Shown here piece after piece: positions 26,534 to 34,131 of a stretch of 64,000 nt of DNA; position 1 is the stretch's first letter, and the number at the start of each line of letters is the position of its first letter. Under the pieces are notes generated by a model. The model saw only the letters and a program-made list of their open reading frames with translations. It was not told the DNA's origin and searched no databases. The stretch is taken from contig JANDLT010000001.1 of the NCBI GenBank assembly GCA_024330265.1, forward strand, positions 1-64,000, given 5' to 3'. Source of the DNA: Pyrinomonadaceae bacterium MAG19_C2-C3. Its GTDB lineage: Bacteria > Acidobacteriota > Blastocatellia > Pyrinomonadales > Pyrinomonadaceae. The translations under genes were made by a program, and so were the position numbers.

Positions 26534-28729
26534 TTATGAATCGCTTTGCGTGTCGGGCGCGGGTTCGGTTTGACTAAGTTTGCGGTACAGGGTTTTGCGT
26601 CCGATGCCGAGAAGTTTGGCGGTGCGGGTTTTGTCGCCGCCCGCGTAATCGAGCGTCGCGTGGATGATTTGTTGTTCGATTTCGTCGAGCGTCGAAGGCA
26701 CGGCGACTTCGAGGTTGATAACATCGTCCGCACTCGCGGCTTCGCGTCGGAGTCGGATTTGGTCGTGACGTTCACGGCGGCGAGATTCAAGGAACGGGCG
26801 CGCGATTGAGTCGGGCAAGTCTTCGAGTTCGATGCTTCGCCCCGATGCGATGATGACGGCGCGCTCAATCGCGTTCTCAAGTTCGCGGACGTTGCCCGGA
26901 TATGTGTACGCGGCGAGGGCGCGCAAAGCTTCCGGGTTGATGCCGGAAACGAAGCGTTCGGTCTTTGCCTTGTAGTGTTCGATGAAGTGTATGACGAGCG
27001 GGTGAATGTCCATTTGACGTTCGCGCAAAGAGGGCAAACGAATCGGAAAAACCGAGAGCCGATAATACAAATCGCGGCGGAAGCGTCCCTGTTCGATTGC
27101 CTGCTCAATGTCAACATTCGAGGCGGCGATGACGCGCACATCGGTCTTGACTATCTCGTTGCCGCCGACGCGCGTCAGTTCGCCGTCCTGCAAAACGCGC
27201 AACAATCTGACCTGTGCCGATAAGCTCATCTCACCGATTTCATCGAGGAACAGCGTGCCGCCGTCAGCTTCTTCAAACCTTCCCTGACGGCGTGCGCGGG
27301 CGTCTGTGAACGCTCCGCGTTCGTGTCCGAACAGTTCGCTTTCCAAAAGCGTTTCGGGAATCGCCCCGCAGTTGAGTTTGATGTAAGGCTTATCACGGCG
27401 TTTCGAGTTGTAATGAATCAGGTTGGCGATGAGTTCTTTGCCTGTTCCAGATTCGCCCGTCACTAAAACACTTGTACTCGTGTCCGCGACGTTTAGCGCG
27501 AGTTCAATCGCGCGGCGCACGCTGGCGGCTTGCCCTATGATTTTGCTTTCAATCTGGCGTGCATTCAAAACGCTTTGCAGACGCATCACTTCCGCCGAAA
27601 GTTGGTCGCGCTCAAGCGCAGTCCCGATTTGGTTGGCAATGCCTTCGACAAGCGAGGTTTCGTGCTGCTCGAAACCCGTGCGTTCGCCGCTCCACACTAA
27701 ACCTAAAAGCCCGAACGTCTTGCCGCCGATGTGGACGGGAGCGACGAGGGCGGCGCGTCCGGCGAGAATCGAATTAAACGCGAAGCGCACGGGAAAAGGT
27801 AAATCGGAATCGAGCAAGGTGAGCGTGCGCCCTTTGTCGAGGAGTTCGACGATTGCCGGAAACGAAGTGATGTCAATCGCCTGCCCGTGTTCTTCGATGA
27901 GTCCGCGCACGCCTTCGGTCGCGGCACTCGCGGCGGCTTCAAACGCGGCGAGGCTAATTGATTTACCCGACGCTTCGACGACGCCGAGCGCGGCATAATC
28001 CGCACCGACAAGGGCGATGGCGCGCTCTAAAACAAACGACGTGATGGCGTTGAAATCCGAGCGCGCGTTTATCGCGTTGGCGATTTCAAGCAAGGCATGT
28101 TTGGTGCGGGCTTCGCGTTGAATGTCCGTAAAGAGGCGTGCGTATTGATAGCCGACGGCAATCTGTTTCGCGGTCGCTTCGAGAAACGCGATCTCTTCGT
28201 CGAGCCAGTGGCGATGCGAGCGCGTCGTGTGAAGCCCGACGAGTCCGAGAACTTGCGTCGCGTTTTCATTCTCACCGTTTTCACCGCTTCCACCGTTGCC
28301 GCCGACAAGGGCGACGGGGACGATAAGCAGTGAGCGCGTGCCGAGACTCGCGGCGAGAAGTCGTATGCGTTCATCGAGTCCGGGAGCGTTCGTATCGTCG
28401 AGCCGGATGGGTGCGCGAAGAATCTTTTCGTGCGCGAGTTGGCGCAAATCAAACGGAATCGTCGTGCCTAAACTCGAAGGCACGTCTTTGGATTTACGCC
28501 ATTCGTGCTCGATTCGCAACTCGCCGTCGGCTGAGAGTTGAAGCACGTCGCAACGGTCAACTTCCATCATCCGTCCGAGTTCGGAGACAATCGCGTTTAA
28601 GAATTTGTCGAGGTCAATGCCGTGACGCAAATCCGGCGCGAGCCGATTGATAATCGCTTCGCGGGCTTCGTGCATCTTAATACGACGTTCAAGAGAAAGT
28701 TCGGCGGCGTGTTCTTCGACGATGGACAT
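26534..28729 (-). CDS. Sigma-54-dependent transcriptional activator with two GAF domains
   Basis: 731 residues. Two GAF sensor domains (about 25-190 and 215-370), an AAA+ domain with Walker A GESGTGKEL and Walker B GGTLFLDEIGE, and a C-terminal Fis-type helix-turn-helix (DKTRTAKLLGIGRKTLYRKL). The sigma54-contact loop, usually GAFTGA, reads GAFTDA, a variant found in part of the family. It probably activates RNA polymerase-sigma54 after a GAF ligand binds. No receiver domain is present, so it is not a standard two-component regulator. No target is evident nearby; I saw no convincing -24/-12 promoter in adjacent gaps. Confidence 0.92.
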   Translation of the reverse strand: MSIVEEHAAELSLERRIKMHEAREAIINRLAPDLRHGIDLDKFLNAIVSELGRMMEVDRCDVLQLSADGELRIEHEWRKSKDVPSSLGTTIPFDLRQLAHEKILRAPIRLDDTNAPGLDERIRLLAASLGTRSLLIVPVALVGGNGGSGENGENENATQVLGLVGLHTTRSHRHWLDEEIAFLEATAKQIAVGYQYARLFTDIQREARTKHALLEIANAINARSDFNAITSFVLERAIALVGADYAALGVVEASGKSISLAAFEAAASAATEGVRGLIEEHGQAIDITSFPAIVELLDKGRTLTLLDSDLPFPVRFAFNSILAGRAALVAPVHIGGKTFGLLGLVWSGERTGFEQHETSLVEGIANQIGTALERDQLSAEVMRLQSVLNARQIESKIIGQAASVRRAIELALNVADTSTSVLVTGESGTGKELIANLIHYNSKRRDKPYIKLNCGAIPETLLESELFGHERGAFTDARARRQGRFEEADGGTLFLDEIGEMSLSAQVRLLRVLQDGELTRVGGNEIVKTDVRVIAASNVDIEQAIEQGRFRRDLYYRLSVFPIRLPSLRERQMDIHPLVIHFIEHYKAKTERFVSGINPEALRALAAYTYPGNVRELENAIERAVIIASGRSIELEDLPDSIARPFLESRRRERHDQIRLRREAASADDVINLEVAVPSTLDEIEQQIIHATLDYAGGDKTRTAKLLGIGRKTLYRKLSQTEPAPDTQSDS

Positions 28730-28730
28730 A

Positions 28731-28769
28731 AAAGCAGGAGTCAGAAGTCAGAAGCCAGAAGTCAGAATG
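28731..28769. repeat. Heptamer array (AGTCAGA family)
   Basis: AAAGCAGGAGTCAGAAGTCA GAAGCCAGAAGTCAGAATG, directly before the start codon of the sigma54 activator. Same words as 19741, 44329 and 8644. A second degenerate series (AAGTCAGAAGGTAGAAGG) pairs with CTTCCGCCTTCCGCCTC between 28809 and 28875. Confidence 0.75.
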
Positions 28770-28878
28770 AAAGCAAACCCGGTTTGTGTTGAAGCCGCAT
28801 CATAGCAAAGTAAGAAGTCAGAAGGTAGAAGGATGAATTTCAAGCAAATCGTTTTTACTTCCGCCTTCCGCCTCGTTG

Positions 28879-28908
28879 TTGCCGTTGTCAAATTTAAGTT
28901 TCTATAAT
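28879..28908 (+). promoter_or_regulatory. Candidate sigma70 promoter for the zinc-ribbon gene
   Basis: TTGCCG (28879-28884) and a perfect TATAAT (28903-28908) are separated by 18 bases, 45 bp upstream of the chosen start. Prediction by eye only. Confidence 0.5.
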
Positions 28909-28953
28909 CTGTGGCAATAATCAAAAAAACGTGGAGTGAGAAAAGTTAAAGGT

Positions 28954-29388
28954 ATGCCGATTTACGAATACGCTTGTCAGAAGTGCGGGGCGCATCTCGA
29001 AGTGATGCAGAAGATTTCCGATGACCCTTTGAAGAAACATCAAAGTTGCGGCGGGAAGTTGGAGAAGCAGTGGTCGCAAACGAGTTTTCAATTAAAAGGC
29101 GCGGGTTGGTACGTCACCGATTACGCGGGCAAGAAAAGCGGTGAGACGACGGAAACCAACCTCGACGCGAATACGAAAGCGGATGCGGGCGAGGCGACGA
29201 AAGAAAAGGATGCGGGTGTGTCTTCCGAATCCGACACCAAAAGTGAAACGCCGAAAGTTGATGGCAAAAAAGATGACGGTAAGAAAGACGTGAGCGCGAA
29301 ATCGGAAACGAAGTCCGATACGAAATCCGATACGAAATCCGATGCCAAGCCCGCGAGTTCCGCCGCGAAGGAAAGCAAGAAAAAGTAG
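28954..29388 (+). CDS. FmdB-family zinc ribbon protein with long charged tail
   Basis: 144 residues. The N-terminal zinc ribbon (MPIYEYACQKCGAHLEVMQKI) contains the first Cys pair (CQKC), but only one Cys (SCGG) follows, so the second pair of the metal site appears incomplete. FmdB-type ribbons are small putative regulatory proteins, often 70-100 residues. Here the ribbon is followed by a ~75-residue Lys/Asp/Ser/Thr tail with tandem SDTK repeats, probably disordered. I chose ATG 28954, which gives the canonical MPIYEY start; GTG 28936 is possible. A good promoter lies upstream and a repeat hairpin follows. Confidence 0.82.
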   Translation: MPIYEYACQKCGAHLEVMQKISDDPLKKHQSCGGKLEKQWSQTSFQLKGAGWYVTDYAGKKSGETTETNLDANTKADAGEATKEKDAGVSSESDTKSETPKVDGKKDDGKKDVSAKSETKSDTKSDTKSDAKPASSAAKESKKK

Positions 29389-29408
29389 GGCGCGTCTCAA
29401 GATTTACT

Positions 29409-29492
29409 CTCTGCGCTTGCTCTCGCTCCTTCGCGTCTCTGCGGTTAAACGAGGTCGAGATTTTATAACCACAGAGACGCGGAGAACACAGA
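29409..29492. repeat. Hairpin of CTCTGCG-type repeats
   Basis: CTCTGCGCTTGCTC...TTCGCGTCTCTGCGGTT at left pairs imperfectly with AACCACAGAGACGCGGAGAA and CACAGAG at right. Same words as the perfect 43-bp hairpin at 59613. Confidence 0.7.
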
Positions 29493-29535
29493 GATGTTTG
29501 CGTTCGGTATTAAAAGCTATAAAGGAAATACGATT

Positions 29536-30456
29536 GTGAATTACATCAAGCCAGTGTCACAAAGCATCGCGCGCTCCTTGTTTATGTTCGTGTCCATCTT
29601 GTTGCTCGCCTCGTCCGTGACGTTCGCGCAGGTCGGGCGGCGTCCCATTGCGACGAGTGAACGCGCCGCGCTGCTCAATATCACGGTGACGCGCGCCGAC
29701 GGTGCGCCCGTCGCAATCAGTTCCGCCGACATCACGCTTTACGACGACGGTACGGAGCAACGCATACAGTCGCTTGTTCCCGATTCGTCTCCGGCGCGCA
29801 TCGTCATCCTTGCCGATAATTCTTTGACGCTTCGCACCGAAGCCGACAAGTTGCGCGAAGCCGTGCGCGAGTTCGCTTATGAGATTTACGAAGGCGACCA
29901 ACTCCTGACAATCGGTTATGACGAGCAAGCCGAGATTATTCAGGATTGGACGGACGACGCGAGCGCGCTGGAAAAATCCCTGACCTTAATTCGCAAGAAA
30001 GGCGAACCGCGCTTGCTCGATGCTTTCGATGCCGTCATCGAACAGGCTCTAAGACCTTTGAGCGGCGGCGTCACGAAGCGCGCCGTGATACTCATCGGCG
30101 ACGGTTTGGACAGAGGCAGCAAAGCGAAGTTCGATAAGACGCTTGCCGAACTTCAACGCCAAGATGTCACGGTCTATGCGCTTCAACTGCCCGACCGCAC
30201 GGGCGGAGCGCACAAGCGAAATGTCCCGAAACCGTCAAGTCTGATTCAACAAATCGTCGAAGGTACGGGCGGGCGCATTTTCTCTTTGGACGACCCGCGC
30301 ACCGCCGCACAAGCCATCTGCGACGAACTCCGCAAGAAGCGGTACGTTCTCGCGTACAACCCATCCAACCCTTCACTGCTCGAAAATCGCCGTCTGCTTA
30401 TCATCGGCGGCGACGGCATCGAGGTTCGGTATAAAACACAACAACCGGCGAGATAA
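29536..30456 (+). CDS. Secreted VWFA-related protein
   Basis: 306 residues. GTG 29536 is the likely start: AAGGAAA precedes it and a signal peptide follows directly (MNYIKPVSQSIARSLFMFVSILLLASSVTFAQ). The mature part has a short beta domain (LLNITVTRADGAPVAISSADITLYDDG) and a VWA domain whose MIDAS reads DNSLT instead of DxSxS, so metal binding may be modified. The end KKRYVLAYNPSNPSLLENRRLLI matches the acidobacterial VWFA family. It is shorter than the two paralogues at 15034 and 16322 and lies 22 bp before an HtrA-type protease gene, suggesting a common role in envelope quality control (inference). Confidence 0.82.
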   Translation: MNYIKPVSQSIARSLFMFVSILLLASSVTFAQVGRRPIATSERAALLNITVTRADGAPVAISSADITLYDDGTEQRIQSLVPDSSPARIVILADNSLTLRTEADKLREAVREFAYEIYEGDQLLTIGYDEQAEIIQDWTDDASALEKSLTLIRKKGEPRLLDAFDAVIEQALRPLSGGVTKRAVILIGDGLDRGSKAKFDKTLAELQRQDVTVYALQLPDRTGGAHKRNVPKPSSLIQQIVEGTGGRIFSLDDPRTAAQAICDELRKKRYVLAYNPSNPSLLENRRLLIIGGDGIEVRYKTQQPAR

Positions 30457-30478
30457 ATTATAAAAGGCATTCAGTGAC

Positions 30479-31993
30479 ATGCACATTTCTAACTTCTTCG
30501 ATTGTAAAACAAGCTTCTTAAAATCGCGTCCGTTCTACCTTTCAGTTTTACTGTGCGCGGTTAGCATCGGCGCGGCGTGTCGTCAGGCATCCGCGCCTTC
30601 AAGTTCAACGACGAACGCTCCCGCATCCTCCGGCGTCATCGCGCCTTCAAATGGTGTGGCGGCGCAAAACTCTTATGCCGATGTCGTCAGCCGCGTGACT
30701 CCGGCGGTCATCACCGTGCGAAGCGAACGCCGCGCTCGTCCCGCGCAACAATTTCCGTTTGCCGATGACCCGCGCTTCCGCGAGTTCTTCGGCGGGCGCG
30801 TCCCGCAACAAGCACCGCAACGACAAAGCGGTTTAGGTTCGGGCGTCATCGTCTCAACCGACGGACACATCTTGACGAACCATCACGTCGTTGACGGAGC
30901 GGAAGAAATCACCGTCGAGTTCACCGACCGTCGCACGTTCAAAGCCAAACTCGTCGGCTCTGACGCGCCTTCCGATTTGGCGGTGTTGAAAATTGATGCG
31001 GGCGAATTACCCGTCTTGCCTTTAGGTGACTCCGACCGCGTGCGCGTCGGTGATGTCGCGCTCGCCATCGGCAATCCGCTCGGCTTGGAGCAGACCGTGA
31101 CCGCCGGAATCATCTCCGCGAAGGGCAGGGCGACGGGCTTATCCGACGGCAGTTTTGAAGATTTCTTGCAAACCGACGCTCCTATAAATCAGGGCAATTC
31201 CGGCGGCGCGCTCATCAACACGAACGGCGAACTCATCGGTATCAATTCGCAAATCCTGTCACCATCGGGCGGCAACATCGGCATCGGCTTTGCCATACCC
31301 TCGAACATGGCGAAGAACGTCATGGAGCAGTTGATAAGCGGTGGCAAAGTGCGGCGCGGCAGTCTCGGCGTCACGATTCAACCCGTCACATCCGACCTCG
31401 CGGCGAGTCTCAACTTGAAGGATGTGCGCGGCGCGCTTGTCAATTCGGTTGCACGCGGCAGCGCGGCGGAACGCGCCGGACTTAAACGCGGCGATGTTAT
31501 CCTCGCGCTTAACGACCGCCCGGTGAATGACACCAACTCACTTCGCAACGCCGTCGCGGGAACGCAACCCGGCGCGGAAGTCACACTGACCATCTTCCGC
31601 AACGGTGACGAACAAGAGGTGCGCGCGACGCTCGGCGAACTTGATGCGGGCGCGCGTGCGGCTTCGCAAACTCCCGGCGGAAACGATGAACAACCTTCCA
31701 CATCTGAAGGACAACTCGGCATCCGCATCGCACCTTTGACGGCGGAACAGCGAAGGGAATTGGACTTGCCCGCCGACACACGCGGCTTGTTCGTCGCCGA
31801 AGTCAACCCGTCGGGTGCGGCAGGCGAAGCCGGAATCGCGGCGGGCGATGTCATCGTCGAAATCAACAATCAACCTGTCAATTCAACGACGGACCTGCGC
31901 GCCGCGCTCGAACGCGCGGGTGAACGTCCATCGTTGTTGCTCGTCAACCGTCGCGGCGATAACATCTTTCTCACCGTGCGCCCGCGACGATAA
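30479..31993 (+). CDS. DegP/HtrA-family periplasmic serine protease with two PDZ domains
   Basis: 504 residues. N-terminal export signal with a possible lipobox (SIGAAC), then a Ser/Ala-rich linker. The trypsin-like domain has the catalytic triad His in LTNHHVVDGA, Asp in SDLAVLKID and Ser in QGNSGGALI. Two PDZ domains follow (about 300-390, LGVTIQPV...; and 410-500, LGIRIAPLT...). HtrA proteases degrade or refold damaged envelope proteins. The gene follows a VWFA gene closely. Which E. coli paralogue (DegP, DegQ) it matches cannot be decided. Confidence 0.93.
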   Translation: MHISNFFDCKTSFLKSRPFYLSVLLCAVSIGAACRQASAPSSSTTNAPASSGVIAPSNGVAAQNSYADVVSRVTPAVITVRSERRARPAQQFPFADDPRFREFFGGRVPQQAPQRQSGLGSGVIVSTDGHILTNHHVVDGAEEITVEFTDRRTFKAKLVGSDAPSDLAVLKIDAGELPVLPLGDSDRVRVGDVALAIGNPLGLEQTVTAGIISAKGRATGLSDGSFEDFLQTDAPINQGNSGGALINTNGELIGINSQILSPSGGNIGIGFAIPSNMAKNVMEQLISGGKVRRGSLGVTIQPVTSDLAASLNLKDVRGALVNSVARGSAAERAGLKRGDVILALNDRPVNDTNSLRNAVAGTQPGAEVTLTIFRNGDEQEVRATLGELDAGARAASQTPGGNDEQPSTSEGQLGIRIAPLTAEQRRELDLPADTRGLFVAEVNPSGAAGEAGIAAGDVIVEINNQPVNSTTDLRAALERAGERPSLLLVNRRGDNIFLTVRPRR

Positions 31994-32086
31994 TTTTGAT
32001 TGGCGGCGGGCGGTTAATCAGGCGAGGCGTTTTAAGTTCTATGTTAAGAGAATCTAATGCGGAGATGAGCCGTAAGGGGAAACAAC

Positions 32087-32419
32087 ATGAGCGAAAATAG
32101 AGATGACGAGCGACGGCAACGGCAAATGGATTTTATCATTGAACAGCAAGCTAAATTCACAACCGATATTGACCGCTTGCGCGAGTCGGACGCGGAACTG
32201 CGGAGCATCCTTGCCGGATACATGATTGAATCAAACGAGCGTATGACACGCGCCGAACAACTGCTTTACGCTTCTTTGGAAGGGCAAGAAAGCTTGCGGC
32301 GAGAGGTTCGCAACCTGACGACCGTGACTGACCGCATCGGGGATGCCGTCGCGTTTCTGATAGAGCGTGACGCGAAGCGGGATAATGGTGCGAACGGTAC
32401 TGGTGGCGGCAGTATATGA
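32087..32419 (+). CDS. Small coiled-coil protein of unknown function
   Basis: 110 residues, strongly charged, heptad-like across residues 5-95 (MDFIIEQQAKFTTDIDRLRESDAEL; LLYASLEGQESLRREVRNLTTV), ending in a Gly/Asn tail. It has the general look of small cyanobacterial and acidobacterial coiled-coil proteins without assigned function. AAGGGGA precedes the ATG at good spacing, which supports translation. No signal peptide. It is reminiscent in size and composition of the protein at 24573, but I see no clear homology. Confidence 0.65.
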   Translation: MSENRDDERRQRQMDFIIEQQAKFTTDIDRLRESDAELRSILAGYMIESNERMTRAEQLLYASLEGQESLRREVRNLTTVTDRIGDAVAFLIERDAKRDNGANGTGGGSI

Positions 32420-32471
32420 ATAGGCGGGCGCGAAACCACGACGCACGCCCCAAGTAAGAAGCAGAACGGTT

Positions 32472-32750
32472 CTATGCAGAGTGAATTTCGATTCTTTCGT
32501 TCGGCGCAATCAACTCGTAAAGCGATTGGGCGTCGTGGCGTGCGACCTGTTTCGTCGCGGGAATGTTGAGAACACGAACGTGCGTCAATCTTTCGCCGCG
32601 AAGGATTGAGAGAACGTCGCCCGCGCGTACCGTGCGCGATGAGCGTGCCGGAACATCGTTGACGCTGACCGCTCCGGCATCGCACAATTCTTGCGCGGCT
32701 GAACGACGAAGGACGAGGCGGCTGGATTTTAAGAATTGGTCAAGTCGCAT
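32472..32750 (-). CDS. S4 domain RNA-binding protein (Hsp15/RqcP-like)
   Basis: About 92 residues made of one S4 domain: MRLDQFLKSSRLVLRRSAAQELCDAGAVSVN with the conserved basic patch, followed by RAGDVLSI. Such small S4 proteins (HslR/Hsp15, RqcP/YlmH-related) bind the 50S ribosome-nascent chain or tRNA in ribosome rescue. Which subgroup applies is not clear. ATG 32750 begins the domain directly; 15 extra in-frame codons upstream run through the terminator hairpin and are not credible. It is the gene after the SurA-like gene on the same strand but separated by a perfect terminator, so it is probably transcribed independently or by read-through. Confidence 0.82.
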   Translation of the reverse strand: MRLDQFLKSSRLVLRRSAAQELCDAGAVSVNDVPARSSRTVRAGDVLSILRGERLTHVRVLNIPATKQVARHDAQSLYELIAPNERIEIHSA

Positions 32751-32770
32751 AAAAGTTAAGCTGAAATCTA

Positions 32771-32808
32771 AAAAGGCGCAAACTTGAAGCTTCAAGTTTG
32801 CGCCTTTT
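32771..32808. terminator. Perfect bidirectional-looking terminator hairpin
   Basis: Arms AAAAGGCGCAAACTTGAAG / CTTCAAGTTTGCGCCTTTT are a perfect 19-bp palindrome with A/T tracts at both ends. It lies 54 bp after the stop of the SurA-like gene (minus strand) and just before the S4 gene. Confidence 0.85.
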
Positions 32809-32862
32809 GGTGGTTGATGCGCGCTCGTGGAAAAACTGTTTCGCGGTTCTTATATATCTTAA

Positions 32863-34008
32863 TTACGGACGCGCGGGCGTTGTGGCGTTGGTCGCGGCGG
32901 TGGGTGCGGAGTTCGCTCCTGTCGCGTTCTGTGTTTTGTTGAGTTCGGCTTCGACGGAAGCGCGGAAGTCGTCCGCGATTTTGACGTAGCCTTGTTCGCG
33001 TAAGCCTTTGACGAATGTGAGGCGGGCTTGAGGTGAACGCTCCATCGTCAAGGCTTCGCGCACCTGATTTTCGTTATAGACGGGCGCGGTCGCGGGCGTG
33101 CGTTCATCAACGCGCAGAATCAAATATCCGTCCGCGACTTTGAGCGGTTCGGCGACGCCAGTTGCTTTGACGTTGGCGATGTGTCCGCGCACGCGCTCAT
33201 CTAGGTTATCAACAACGACCGCCCCGATTTTGCCTTTGCTTTCCGCCGCGCCCTGACGGTCTGAATGGTTGACGGCAAGTGTACCGAAGTCCGCGACGCT
33301 ACGGGCTTGGGCGGCGAGTTCGGCGGCGCGTGCTTGAACCGCCGCTTCCTGTTTGCCGACGGTACTTAAAAAGATTTCCGACAGCACGACGGATTCCGGT
33401 TTGCGAAAGCGGTTCGGGTTTGAGTTGTAATAAGCTTGTAGTTCGGTGGGCGTCAAACTCACATAAGTTTTGCCGTCAACTTCACGGTTAATCACAAAAC
33501 TCGTCGCTAAGCCGCGCCGCGCGGAAGCGCGAAACTCCGCCGGATTGACGTTGCTCGCCGTCATCGCGGCGTCGAGTTCGGTGAGGGTCTTAAAGCCCTG
33601 TTGCTTCATGAGTTCAACCATACGTTTGTTGACTTCGACCTCGACTTCATCATCAAGACCGAGTTCTTTGCTTTGTTGCAAAACGAGTGCTTCGTTAATC
33701 ATGTTGGCGATGACTTCCGGTTGCCGCTTCTCCATTTCAGCGACGGCTTGGGCTTCGGTCATCCCGCGTTCACGCACAAGGGAATCAATCGCCGCGCGCA
33801 TCTCGCGCCGCACCTGTGAGAGCGTGACGACATCGTTATTGACCTGCGCGACAACTTGGTCAATCACGACGGGTTCGCCTTCTTCCTGCGCCGCGACCGA
33901 TGAAGCCGCGAAGTGTGTGGCGAACAGGAGAGCGACGGCGACAAGGAACGCGCGCCCGTGAAAATTAAAAATCGAATATGACATGGTGTGTGACGGGTTG
34001 AGTGACAT
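32863..34008 (-). CDS. SurA-like periplasmic chaperone / peptidyl-prolyl isomerase
   Basis: 381 residues with a signal peptide ending near SSVAAQEEG. Then a SurA N-like domain (IDQVVAQVNNDVVTLSQVRREM; ANMINEALVLQQSKELGL) and a parvulin-type PPIase domain (PESVVLSEIFLST...; VADFGTLAVNHSDRQGAAESKGKIG; VKATGVAEPLKVADGYLILRVDER). The tail is Ala/Asn/Thr-rich. It probably folds outer membrane proteins in the periplasm. Start ATG 34008; ATG 33984 is also possible. mfd lies directly upstream (123 bp) on the same strand, an order seen in several bacteria, where PPIase genes follow mfd. Confidence 0.88.
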   Translation of the reverse strand: MSLNPSHTMSYSIFNFHGRAFLVAVALLFATHFAASSVAAQEEGEPVVIDQVVAQVNNDVVTLSQVRREMRAAIDSLVRERGMTEAQAVAEMEKRQPEVIANMINEALVLQQSKELGLDDEVEVEVNKRMVELMKQQGFKTLTELDAAMTASNVNPAEFRASARRGLATSFVINREVDGKTYVSLTPTELQAYYNSNPNRFRKPESVVLSEIFLSTVGKQEAAVQARAAELAAQARSVADFGTLAVNHSDRQGAAESKGKIGAVVVDNLDERVRGHIANVKATGVAEPLKVADGYLILRVDERTPATAPVYNENQVREALTMERSPQARLTFVKGLREQGYVKIADDFRASVEAELNKTQNATGANSAPTAATNATTPARP

Positions 34009-34131
34009 AAGGGTAGTACAAACTCCATTAGGGAACAGCTTTGGAAGCGTTTTGATTAAAGCAAACCATGCGAGGTTGCCTTTGTAGCGGTGGCTAATGC
34101 GAAGCCGGAACGGTTGTTTGAGAATCGGATT

